Origin: Bacillota bacterium
GTDB lineage: Bacteria; Bacillota; Clostridia; Christensenellales; CAG-138
NCBI GenBank assembly: GCA_023458615.1
Contig: JAEWYV010000156.1
Location: 1-15,625 of the forward strand
DNA length: 15,625 bases
Reading direction: 5' to 3'
Position numbers and translations under genes: made by a program. This document shows positions 1-6,898 of this stretch, piece by piece (the stretch's first letter is position 1; each line of letters opens with the position of its first letter). Under the pieces are notes generated by a model. It saw only the letters and a list, made by a program, of their open reading frames with translations, searched no databases and was not told the origin of the DNA.

Positions 1-897
1 TGCACCTATGGCGCACTTGGCGCTTTTTCCACAGGTGTTGGCAGCACGGATATGGCGGCGGGCATGGCAACGGGCTACTGCTGGCTGAAGGTGCCAACCG
101 CGATGCGCTTTGTGCTGAAAGGAAAAATGAAACCTTGGGTATCCGGCAAGGATATCATCCTCTACATCATCGGCAAGGTCGGTGTAGACGGCGCGCTGTA
201 TCAATCCATGGAGTTCACGGGCGAAGGGCTAAGCAATCTGACCATGGAAGACCGCCTCTGCATGGCGAACATGGCAATTGAAGCCGGTGCAAAGAACGGC
301 ATATTCGAGTATGACGAGCAAACCGCCCAGTTTGCAAAAGAGCACCATTGCGCGGACTGGAGCGTATACAAAGCCGACGCGGATGCAGAGTACACCGTAA
401 CTTACGAAATCGATCTTTCGTCCATCGAGCCAACGGTTTCCCTGCCGCACCTACCGGAGAACGCAAAGCCCGTCTCCGAGGTTGGCGAAATCACCATCGA
501 TCAGGCGGTGATCGGCAGCTGTACCAACGGGAGAATTGAAGACCTGCGCGCGGCGGCAAAGATATTCGAAGGCAAGCAGGTACACGAAGGCGTTCGCTGT
601 ATCGTGATTCCCGCAACGCAGAAGATCATGTTGCAGGCCATGGAAGAGGGCCTTGTCAAAACGTTTATCGACGCGGGCTGCGCGGTGAGCACGCCCACCT
701 GCGGACCCTGCCTCGGCGGACACATGGGCATTCTAGCGAAAGGTGAGCGCGCGGTTGCAACCACAAACCGCAACTTCGTAGGCCGCATGGGACACACGGG
801 ATCGGAGGTCTATCTAGCTTCACCAGCAGTCGCCGCAGCATCCGCCATCGCAGGTAAACTTATCACACCGGAATCCGTGTTAGGAGGGAAAGCATGA
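1..897 (+). CDS. leuC: 3-isopropylmalate dehydratase large subunit (5' end cut by window)
   Basis: The reading frame is open from base 1, so the start lies upstream; about 298 C-terminal residues are present. The enzyme interconverts 2- and 3-isopropylmalate in leucine synthesis, in the cytoplasm, with LeuD as partner subunit. The three expected [4Fe-4S] cysteines are visible: one in SCTNGR (codon 520-522) and two in CGPC (codons 700-702 and 709-711). The sequence FSTGVGSTDMAAGMATG near the left edge is also typical of the aconitase superfamily. The spacing and the separate small LeuD suggest the short LeuC form common in Clostridia and archaea. That group also contains homoaconitase and dimethylmalate dehydratase, but the leuD-leuB neighbours argue for leucine synthesis. 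The stop overlaps the leuD start (ATGA), implying translational coupling. Confidence 0.95.
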   Translation, partial: CTYGALGAFSTGVGSTDMAAGMATGYCWLKVPTAMRFVLKGKMKPWVSGKDIILYIIGKVGVDGALYQSMEFTGEGLSNLTMEDRLCMANMAIEAGAKNGIFEYDEQTAQFAKEHHCADWSVYKADADAEYTVTYEIDLSSIEPTVSLPHLPENAKPVSEVGEITIDQAVIGSCTNGRIEDLRAAAKIFEGKQVHEGVRCIVIPATQKIMLQAMEEGLVKTFIDAGCAVSTPTCGPCLGGHMGILAKGERAVATTNRNFVGRMGHTGSEVYLASPAVAAASAIAGKLITPESVLGGKA

Positions 898-1385
898 ACG
901 CAACAGGAACTGCCATTAAGTACGGCGATAATATCGATACGGATGTCATCATCCCCGCGCGATACCTAAACACCACAGATGCAAAGGAACTCGCTTCCCA
1001 TTGCATGGAGGACATCGACAAGGATTTCGCCGCTCGCATGAAACAGGGCGATATCATGGTTGGCGGCAAAAACTTTGGCTGCGGCTCCTCGCGTGAGCAC
1101 GCGCCAATTGCCATCAAGGAATCCGGCATCTCCTGCGTCATCGCAGCAACGTTTGCGCGCATTTTCTACCGTAACGCCATTAACATCGGCCTGCCGATTG
1201 TGGAATGCCCGGAGGCGAGCGAGAAAATTCAGGCAGGTGATCAGGTCAGCGTAGACTTTGACACCGGCGTCATCAAAAACCTGACGCGGAACGAGAGCTA
1301 TCAGGGTGAACCATTCCCGGCGTTTATTCAAGGAATCATTGGTGCGGGCGGCCTTATGAACGCCATTAAAGCGGGCAAGCTGTAA
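894..1385 (+). CDS. leuD: 3-isopropylmalate dehydratase small subunit
   Basis: A 163-residue protein, the normal length for the short LeuD form. It supplies the swivelling domain that completes the active site of the LeuC/LeuD dehydratase. Family features seen are GDNIDTDVIIPARYL near the N terminus and NFGCGSSREHAP in the middle, the latter being the substrate-contacting loop; the C terminus reads GGLMNAIKAGKL. The ATG overlaps the leuC TGA by four bases, and an AGGAGGG ribosome site sits just before it inside leuC, so the start is secure. It is co-transcribed with leuC upstream and leuB 19 bases downstream. I see nothing unusual in it. Confidence 0.96.
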   Translation: MNATGTAIKYGDNIDTDVIIPARYLNTTDAKELASHCMEDIDKDFAARMKQGDIMVGGKNFGCGSSREHAPIAIKESGISCVIAATFARIFYRNAINIGLPIVECPEASEKIQAGDQVSVDFDTGVIKNLTRNESYQGEPFPAFIQGIIGAGGLMNAIKAGKL

Positions 1386-1404
1386 AGTAGAGGGGATGAC
1401 AAAT

Positions 1405-2481
1405 ATGAACTATAATATTGCGGTGATCCGCGGAGATGGAATCGGCCCCGAAATCGTCGGGGAAGCCATTCGCGTACTCGATGTCGCGGCAAAGCGATTT
1501 GGCTTTGCGCTCAGCTATCACGATGTACTCATGGGCGGTTGCGCCATTGACGCAACTGGCGTTCCGCTCCCGGAAGAGACGGTGCGCGTTTGCAAGGCGA
1601 GCAGTGCGGTTCTACTCGGCGCCGTTGGCGGACCGAAATGGGACACACTTCCCGGACACCTCCGTCCGGAGGCGGGGCTGCTCGGTATCCGCGCAGCGCT
1701 GGGACTTTACGCAAACCTACGTCCGGCTGTTCTGTTTAAGCCGTTAAAGGATGCCTGCCCGCTCAAGAGCGATATCGTACCGGAAGGGCTCGATATCCTC
1801 ATGGTGCGTGAGCTCACGGGTGGCATTTACTTTGGCGAGCGCGGCAGAAGCAAAGGCGAGCGCGGGGAAGAAGCCTACGACACTGAGCGCTATTCCGTTA
1901 TGGAAGTAGAGCGCATCGGCCGCATTGGTTTTGAGGCCGCGAGGAAGCGTGGCGGCAAGCTCACTAGCGTAGACAAGGCAAACGTGCTCGAAAGCTCCCG
2001 CCTCTGGCGCGAAACGATGCACCGGCTTGCCAAGGAATATTCCGATGTTGTCTATGACGATATGCTGGTAGACAACGCAGCCATGCAGCTGGTTCGCAAT
2101 CCCTCGCGCTTTGACGTGGTGGTGACGAGCAATATGTTTGGCGACATCCTTTCGGATGAAGCGAGCATGATCACGGGCTCCATCGGCATGCTGCCCTCCG
2201 CCTCGCTGGGCGATGGCACGCTCGGCCTCTACGAGCCGATTCATGGCTCCGCTCCGGACATCGCGGGCACGGGCAGCGCAAACCCATTGGCAACCATACT
2301 CTCAACCGCGATGCTGCTTCGCTATTCGCTGAACCAGCAGGAGGCGGCAAACGCCATCGAGCGCGCGGTATTGCTCGCGTTAGAAGAGGGCTATCGTACA
2401 GCGGATATTGCCGCTGGAAAGCCACATATTGGAACCAAGGAAATGGGAGACGTCGTCTGCCGCTTGGTCGAGACGGCATAA
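1405..2481 (+). CDS. leuB: 3-isopropylmalate dehydrogenase
   Basis: Oxidatively decarboxylates 3-isopropylmalate to 2-oxoisocaproate, the third leucine-specific step, in the cytoplasm with NAD. Family signatures are RGDGIGPEIV at the N terminus, RELTGGIYFGERG, the lysine motif VDKANVL, the dehydrogenase signature around NMFGDILSDEAS, and YEPIHGSAPDIAGTG. The Asp in HGSAPDIAG is the residue associated with NAD rather than NADP use. An in-frame ATG also occurs at 1396, but the ribosome site AGAGGGG (1389-1395) abuts it. That site is correctly spaced, 9 bases, from the ATG at 1405, which also gives the family-typical N terminus MNYNIAVIRGDG. The product is 358 residues, the usual size. Confidence 0.95.
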   Translation: MNYNIAVIRGDGIGPEIVGEAIRVLDVAAKRFGFALSYHDVLMGGCAIDATGVPLPEETVRVCKASSAVLLGAVGGPKWDTLPGHLRPEAGLLGIRAALGLYANLRPAVLFKPLKDACPLKSDIVPEGLDILMVRELTGGIYFGERGRSKGERGEEAYDTERYSVMEVERIGRIGFEAARKRGGKLTSVDKANVLESSRLWRETMHRLAKEYSDVVYDDMLVDNAAMQLVRNPSRFDVVVTSNMFGDILSDEASMITGSIGMLPSASLGDGTLGLYEPIHGSAPDIAGTGSANPLATILSTAMLLRYSLNQQEAANAIERAVLLALEEGYRTADIAAGKPHIGTKEMGDVVCRLVETA

Positions 2482-2511
2482 GAAAGGTGTGTTAGTATGG
2501 AAGGAAAACCC

Positions 2512-3009
2512 ATGAAACTGACCATGTCAGTGCTAGTGAAGAACCACGCGGGTATCCTCTATAAAGTGGTCGGTCTCTTTTCCCGCCGCGCTTACAACAT
2601 CCATAGTCTCGCGGTCGGTACAACGAGCGACCCAGCGGTTTCCCGTATGACCATCGTGGTGGATGGGGATGAGGATATCTTTGAGCAGGTGGAGAAACAG
2701 CTCTGCAAACTCATTGACGTCATCGAAGTCAAAATCTTGACCGAAGGTGAGTTCATCAATCGCGAACTCATTTTGCTCAAGGTCAACGCAACGTCGGAGA
2801 ACCGCTCGGATCTCTTACAGATTACGAAGATCTTTGGAGCGAAGGTCATTGATGTTTCGCATGAGATGCTTATTGTTGAATATGCCGACACCTCCGATCA
2901 GGTGCGGCGTCTGGAGACTATGTTGGAGCGCTATGGAATTCGTGAGACTGTCCGTACGGGAACTATTGCGATCGAGAATGCGCATGTGATGGCGGTCAAT
3001 CAGGCATAA
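2512..3009 (+). CDS. ilvN: acetolactate synthase small (regulatory) subunit
   Basis: Regulatory subunit of acetohydroxyacid synthase, which makes acetolactate or acetohydroxybutyrate for valine, leucine and isoleucine; it activates the catalytic subunit and usually confers valine feedback inhibition. The N-terminal ACT domain (about residues 1-75) is clear from SVLVKNHAGILYKVVGLFSR, the YNIHSLAVG strand and a TIVVDGDE segment. The C-terminal half (LILLKVNATSENRSDLLQI, then IDVSHEMLIVEYADTSDQV) matches the family's second domain. Two starts are possible: ATG 2497, with GAAAGGTG upstream, and ATG 2512, with GGAAGG 7 bases upstream. I prefer 2512 because it begins at the family-typical MKLTMSVLV and gives 165 residues, close to E. 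coli IlvH. No catalytic subunit gene lies in the window. Confidence 0.93.
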   Translation: MKLTMSVLVKNHAGILYKVVGLFSRRAYNIHSLAVGTTSDPAVSRMTIVVDGDEDIFEQVEKQLCKLIDVIEVKILTEGEFINRELILLKVNATSENRSDLLQITKIFGAKVIDVSHEMLIVEYADTSDQVRRLETMLERYGIRETVRTGTIAIENAHVMAVNQA

Positions 3010-3086
3010 CGACCTTGAAACAAAGTATTGCGGCGGATGCCTTTGATATTTCAAAAAGATTAAAAAATATATGGAGGGTGAATTCA

Positions 3087-4079
3087 ATGGCTAAAATGTA
3101 TTACGAAAGCGACTGCAATCTCGCACACCTCAAGAACAAGACTGTTGCCATCATCGGCTACGGTAGCCAGGGACACGCACACGCGCTCAACCTCAAAGAG
3201 AGCGGTGTCAACGTCGTCGTTGGACTCTATGAAGGCAGCAAATCCTGGAAGATCGCAGAAGAAGCAGGACTCAAGGTTGCAACCGCCAAAGACGCGGCGA
3301 AGATGGCGGATGTCGTCATGATCCTCGTCAACGACGAAAAACAGGCCGCGCTTTACACCGAGAGCATCGCCGCCGGTCTCACCGAGGGCAACACGCTTGT
3401 GTTTGCGCATGGCTTTAACATTCACTTTGGCCAGATCATTCCGCCCGCGAATGTGGACGTGATCATGGTCGCCCCCAAAGGCCCCGGCCACACCGTCCGC
3501 AGCGAATATCAGCGCGGTGCTGGTGTTCCGGCACTCATTGCAATGTATCAGGACTATACCGGTAAGGCGAAGGAAACCGCTCTTGCGTATGCAGCTGGCA
3601 TTGGCGCGGCGCGTGCAGGCATTCTGGAGACAACCTTCCGCGAAGAAACGGAAACCGACCTCTTTGGCGAGCAGGCCGTTCTCTGCGGCGGCGTGACAGA
3701 ACTTATGCTTGCAGGCTTTGAAACCCTCGTTGAGGCAGGCTATGCACCGGAGAACGCATATTTTGAGTGCATCCATGAGATGAAACTCATCGTAGACCTC
3801 ATCTATGCCGGCGGTTTTGAGCGCATGCGTTACTCAATCAGCGATACCGCGGAATATGGCGACTATGTCACCGGCACCCGCATTATCACCGAGGAAACGC
3901 GCAAAGAGATGAAGCGCGTGCTTCACGAGATTCAGGATGGCACCTTTGCCCGCAACTGGATTTTGGAGAACCGCGTCGGCAGACCGCACTTCAACGCCAT
4001 GAAACGCCAGCAAGCGGAGACGCAGTTGGTCAAGGTAGGCCAACAGCTCAGAAGCCAGATGACCTTCCTCAAGAAATAA
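3087..4079 (+). CDS. ilvC: ketol-acid reductoisomerase (class I)
   Basis: Converts acetolactate or acetohydroxybutyrate to the dihydroxy acids of valine and isoleucine synthesis, using Mg2+ and NAD(P)H. At 330 residues it is a short class I enzyme. The Rossmann motif GYGSQGHAHALNLK lies near residues 25-38. PKGPGHTVR follows at mid-protein. The Mg ligands fall in ETDLFGEQ (D191, E195 in this numbering), and IHEMKLIVDLIYAGG comes later. The start at 3087 has GGAGGG 8 bases upstream and gives the family N terminus MAKMYYESDCNLAHLKNK. The frame stays open further upstream from a TTG at 3015, but that extension matches nothing in the family. The cofactor loop at residues 46-54 reads GLYEGSKSW, discussed as a finding. 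Confidence 0.96.
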   Translation: MAKMYYESDCNLAHLKNKTVAIIGYGSQGHAHALNLKESGVNVVVGLYEGSKSWKIAEEAGLKVATAKDAAKMADVVMILVNDEKQAALYTESIAAGLTEGNTLVFAHGFNIHFGQIIPPANVDVIMVAPKGPGHTVRSEYQRGAGVPALIAMYQDYTGKAKETALAYAAGIGAARAGILETTFREETETDLFGEQAVLCGGVTELMLAGFETLVEAGYAPENAYFECIHEMKLIVDLIYAGGFERMRYSISDTAEYGDYVTGTRIITEETRKEMKRVLHEIQDGTFARNWILENRVGRPHFNAMKRQQAETQLVKVGQQLRSQMTFLKK

Positions 4080-4083
4080 GAAG

Positions 4084-5352
4084 ATGGCTGATTTTTCCAA
4101 GGCGAGGCTGGCAATCAACTCGCTTACGGTCTATCGGAATATTCTCGCAGATGAAACGGTGTCTCGCTTTCTTCGCCTCCTCACGGCGGCGGAGGGCGGA
4201 GACGCCGCTTCCTTCTGCGCGAGATATGGGGATTTTTTCTACTCTCTTGCAAAATCAAATTCTGAAGTTAGCTTCTCTTCACACGTCGAATCGCTTGTTC
4301 GTTACGACGACAATGCTTTTTCACGCGCGTCTGCAAGAGGAGAAACAGGGGAATCCTACCATTTGTTGCGCAAAGCCGCGGAATATGATCTACTGGCGCT
4401 CGAGGAGCTCTTTGATATCAACTTTGCATGTTTAGTAAAAGCCTTTGCCAACGACTCGACAGATACAAACCGCATTGCTTCACTGCCTGCATTTGCTACG
4501 GCGAGAGCGGAGAAAACAATTTCTTTTCAGTCCAGGGAATGGCTGCTTGATTTGGAAGCCTTTTATCGGGCGAACGGCTTTGGCGAATTTGCTAGGTTTG
4601 GCGCGTTTCGATGGCAAGCAGGAAAAGGTCTTGTTGGTGTATCCAACACGGATCCTGTGCGCTTAAGCAGCCTAAAAGAATATGCCTACGAGCGTGGACT
4701 GGTGGCCGCAAACACACTCGACTTTGTGGAGGGGCGAGGTGGAGGGAATCTTCTGCTCTATGGTGACCGCGGAACGGGAAAGAGCAGCACCGTAAAGGCG
4801 CTGGCAAACGAATACCGTGATAAAGGGTTACGTATTATTGAGCTCTCAAAAGAAGCAATCTTTGATTTCAATGAGATTATGGATCGATTGCATAGTGTCC
4901 CGCAACGCTTCATTCTGTTTCTTGATGATCTAACGTTTTCCGAAGATGACGCTTCTTTCTCCGCTCTGAAATCCATTCTCGAAGGCGGCGTCGCCGCCCG
5001 ACCGGAGAATTGCGTCGTGTACGCAACATCCAATCGCAGACATCTGGTAAGGGAGTCGTTTGCTGATCGAAACCTCGACGATGTGCATGCAGGGGATACG
5101 ATGCAGGAGAAACTAGCACTCTACGACCGTTTTGACCAGACGATCAATTTCTTTGCGCCGGATCAGGCAAAGTATTTGTCGATCATCCGTGCGCTGGTAT
5201 TGGAGCGGAATCTTGAGGCCTCACTGGAAGAATTAGAGCGCGGGGCGATACAGTGGGCCATTCGTGCAGGTGGAAGGTCGCCAAGAACCGCAAAGCAGTT
5301 TGTCGATTGGGCAGCGATCCAGTTACAAAAGGGCGCGTCTATATTGGATTAG
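4084..5352 (+). CDS. DUF815-family AAA+-type ATP-binding protein
   Basis: A 422-residue cytoplasmic protein recognised as DUF815 (COG2607), predicted P-loop ATPases of unknown biological role. The first roughly 200 residues are helical with no motif I recognise. The nucleotide-binding core follows: Walker A GDRGTGKS at 227-234, Walker B FILFLDDL at 276-283, and a sensor-1-like strand VVYATSNRRH at 311-320. Next comes the family segment around DTMQEKLALYDRFDQTINF, and finally a helical lid-like region (GAIQWAIRAGGRSPRTAKQF). The start is 4 bases after the ilvC stop with only a weak purine-rich site (AAGAA), so translation probably depends on coupling to ilvC. It is the last gene before a hairpin. 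Family membership is firm; the function is unknown and its place in an amino acid operon unexplained. Confidence 0.9.
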   Translation: MADFSKARLAINSLTVYRNILADETVSRFLRLLTAAEGGDAASFCARYGDFFYSLAKSNSEVSFSSHVESLVRYDDNAFSRASARGETGESYHLLRKAAEYDLLALEELFDINFACLVKAFANDSTDTNRIASLPAFATARAEKTISFQSREWLLDLEAFYRANGFGEFARFGAFRWQAGKGLVGVSNTDPVRLSSLKEYAYERGLVAANTLDFVEGRGGGNLLLYGDRGTGKSSTVKALANEYRDKGLRIIELSKEAIFDFNEIMDRLHSVPQRFILFLDDLTFSEDDASFSALKSILEGGVAARPENCVVYATSNRRHLVRESFADRNLDDVHAGDTMQEKLALYDRFDQTINFFAPDQAKYLSIIRALVLERNLEASLEELERGAIQWAIRAGGRSPRTAKQFVDWAAIQLQKGASILD

Positions 5353-5372
5353 CGGCACATTTTCGCATCCGG

Positions 5373-5412
5373 ACAACCGACGGTATTTTCCGTCGGCTGT
5401 TCTTATATCTTT
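5373..5412 (+). terminator. probable intrinsic terminator or attenuating hairpin after the leu-ilv-DUF815 unit
   Basis: Arms 5373-5383 and 5390-5400 pair over 11 positions with one A-C mismatch; the core is CCGACGG/CCGTCGG and the loop is TATTTT. The following bases (TCTTATATCTTT) are T-rich but not a clean T-run, so termination may be partial and allow some read-through into azlC. It sits 20 bases after the DUF815 stop. Confidence 0.65.
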
Positions 5413-5447
5413 CCGGAGAAATTGGTTTATTAAGGAGATAGAAACCA

Positions 5448-6149
5448 TTGACAAACGAAAAAAGAAGAGAATTCACGCATGCACTTTCCGCCGCATTTCC
5501 GCACACGATACCCGTACTCGCGGGGTTTTTGGTTCTAGGAATCGCATATGGCATGCTGATGCTGAACAAAGGATACGGACCGGGGTGGTCCGTGCTCATG
5601 AGCGCGGTTGCGTTCTGCGGAAGCATGCAATTTGTTGCAATTACACTGTTGACTACCGTGTTTCGCCCGGTAGAGGCGCTTATTCTTAGCCTGCTTGTCA
5701 ACGCGAGACATCTATTCTATGGCCTTTCCATGCTGGAAAAGTACAAAGGCTTTGGAAAGATCAAAGCATTTTTGATCTATACACTTTGCGATGAGACGTT
5801 TTCTATCGTTTCGAGCGCAACACCACCAGACGGAGTTGAGCCGAAATACTTTTATCTTTCCATCTCTCTGCTAGACTATCTTTATTGGGTGACGGGGACA
5901 CTTCTAGGCGGATTACTGGGAGGTTTTTTACCGTTCAATACGCAGGGGCTGGATTTTGCGCTTACAGCACTATTTGTGGTGCTTTTTATCGAGCAAATGA
6001 AGAAGAAGGAGAACCGAATTTTTGGCGTAATTGGAGTTGCTGTTACGGTCGCTTCAAGATTTCTGTTTGGCGCAGACAATCTGGTACTTCCTGCGCTTGC
6101 CGGAATACTGATTATTTTGATTGCCGGGAGGAAAGTACTATGCCATTGA
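5448..6149 (+). CDS. azlC: AzlC family branched-chain amino acid exporter, large subunit (TTG start)
   Basis: Predicted large membrane subunit of the two-component AzlCD (BrnFE-like) exporter for branched-chain amino acids. The 233 residues are the family's usual size. The protein is strongly hydrophobic with several membrane segments. Family signatures are HTIPVLAGFLVLGIAYGMLM near residues 19-38, SAVAFCGSMQFVAI near 61-74, and LVNARHLFYGLSM near 83-95. The start is TTG at 5448, 10 bases after AAGGAG (5432-5437); there is no in-frame ATG early enough to keep the conserved N terminus. The 3' end overlaps azlD by 10 bases. I found no convincing promoter in 5353-5447, so expression may come partly from read-through of the upstream leu-ilv operon. 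That, and the substrate, are inferred from family and context. Confidence 0.92.
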   Translation: MTNEKRREFTHALSAAFPHTIPVLAGFLVLGIAYGMLMLNKGYGPGWSVLMSAVAFCGSMQFVAITLLTTVFRPVEALILSLLVNARHLFYGLSMLEKYKGFGKIKAFLIYTLCDETFSIVSSATPPDGVEPKYFYLSISLLDYLYWVTGTLLGGLLGGFLPFNTQGLDFALTALFVVLFIEQMKKKENRIFGVIGVAVTVASRFLFGADNLVLPALAGILIILIAGRKVLCH

Positions 6150-6478
6150 AGCCAATTGAGATTATAATAACAATGTTAGCCGTCACACTTGGCGCGATGG
6201 CAACGAGATTTACTCCGTTTATTTTGTTTCCGGAAGGCAGAAATCCGCCGGAAGTAGTCACCTACCTTGGTCGCGTCCTTCCGCCGGTCATGATGGGATT
6301 GCTGGTAGTCTACTGCCTGAAGAGCGTTCCGATTCTGACCAGCCCGCATGGATTGCCCGAACTGATTTCCATTACATTTATCGTTTTTATTCACCTCTGG
6401 CGCAAAAATGTTCTGCTCAGCATTGGCTGCGGAACAGCGCTCTATATGTTGTTGATACAGAAAGTTTTTTGTATGTAG
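6140..6478 (+). CDS. azlD: AzlD family branched-chain amino acid exporter, small subunit
   Basis: Small membrane subunit (112 residues) partnering AzlC in the predicted branched-chain amino acid exporter. Hydrophobic segments are at about residues 7-24, 42-62 and 70-105. Family features are the early MATRFTPFILFP segment and YLGRVLPPVMMGLLVVYCLK in the middle. The start at 6140 has GGGAGG (6126-6131) 8 bases upstream and overlaps the azlC end by 10 bases, so the two are translationally coupled and probably made in fixed ratio. The frame is also open upstream inside azlC, back to about 5885, but that stretch is just azlC read out of frame. Confidence 0.92.
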   Translation: MPLKPIEIIITMLAVTLGAMATRFTPFILFPEGRNPPEVVTYLGRVLPPVMMGLLVVYCLKSVPILTSPHGLPELISITFIVFIHLWRKNVLLSIGCGTALYMLLIQKVFCM

Positions 6479-6498
6479 AAGCAGGAAAGGAGCCACTG

Positions 6499-6717
6499 AT
6501 GGAAGAGGTTCAACCGGGGAAATATCGCCACTTTAAGGGAAACGAGTACGAGGTGCTTTATCTGGCAAAGCATTCTGAAACGCTGGAACCAATGGTCGTT
6601 TACCGCGCGCTGTATGGCGAGCAGGGGATTTGGGTTCGCCCGGCGAGTATGTGGAGTGAAACGGTAGAACGGGATGGAAAAACTTATACTCGTTTCACGA
6701 AAGTGGATGACGAATAA
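6499..6717 (+). CDS. DUF1653 family small protein
   Basis: A 72-residue soluble protein recognised as DUF1653, a small conserved domain of unknown function. The family pattern is clear: an N-terminal GKYRHFKGNEYEVL, then AKHSETLEPMVVYRALYG, then WVRPASMW. The start at 6499 is supported by AAAGGAG (6486-6492) 6 bases upstream; another ATG at 6469 lies inside the azlD tail and lacks a ribosome site. The gene begins 20 bases after the azlD stop and is probably co-transcribed with azlCD. I see no good terminator between its stop and the next gene; the following AT-rich region only holds the short self-complementary AAAATGCATTTT. No function can be assigned from the sequence. Confidence 0.87.
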   Translation: MEEVQPGKYRHFKGNEYEVLYLAKHSETLEPMVVYRALYGEQGIWVRPASMWSETVERDGKTYTRFTKVDDE

Positions 6718-6796
6718 AGTGAAATACAAGCTGCGTAGTTCATTTATAATTGTTCTTGTAGATACAAAAAATGCATTTTCGATACACATTTACTGA

Positions 6797-6825
6797 TTGC
6801 TATCAACTTGATAAAACAGTATTAT
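6797..6825 (+). promoter_or_regulatory. candidate sigma-A promoter for the GGDEF/HD-GYP gene
   Basis: TTGCTA (6797-6802), a 17-base spacer, then TATTAT (6820-6825). The -10 matches the consensus in five of six positions and the -35 in four. A start of transcription near 6832 would leave a leader of roughly 67 bases. Confidence 0.45.
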
Positions 6826-6831
6826 TGTATT

Positions 6832-6898
6832 GGTTGGGTAGGGTTTGCGCGTGTAACAATTCATAACACAGCGGAATAAACCCGCTTGAGGCAAGCCA
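6832..6898 (+). promoter_or_regulatory. possible structured 5' leader ahead of the c-di-GMP protein
   Basis: GGGTTT (6841-6846) can pair with AAACCC (6878-6883). Inside it GTGT (6851-6854) can pair with ACAC (6866-6869). A second hairpin GCTTG-AGG-CAAGC (6884-6896) puts the AGG of the ribosome site in its 3-base loop, two bases before the ATG. These pairings are seen directly. Any regulatory role is inference, and the layout does not match a riboswitch class I know, including the c-di-GMP-I and -II classes. Confidence 0.3.

Noticed and set aside
3015..3086. TTG-initiated N-terminal extension of ilvC
   Set aside because: The extra residues match nothing in the family, and the ATG at 3087 has GGAGGG at ideal spacing.
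3010..3086. Possible internal promoter in the ilvN-ilvC gap (TTGAAA at 3015)
   Set aside because: No acceptable -10 box lies 16-18 bases downstream; the nearest AT-rich hexamer is 24 bases away.
3084..3776. 230-codon minus-strand open frame opposite ilvC
   Set aside because: It lies wholly antisense to a clear ilvC, has no recognisable domain, and arises from the codon bias of the real gene.
5885..6139. N-terminal extension of azlD within azlC
   Set aside because: This is azlC read out of frame; azlD has its own ribosome site and the family start at 6140.
6768..6779. Self-complementary AAAATGCATTTT downstream of the DUF1653 gene
   Set aside because: Only 12 AT-rich bases with no GC stem; too weak to call a terminator.
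6826..6898. Known c-di-GMP riboswitch upstream of the sensor gene
   Set aside because: The conserved sequence blocks of the c-di-GMP-I and -II aptamers are absent; only the generic foldable leader is reported.
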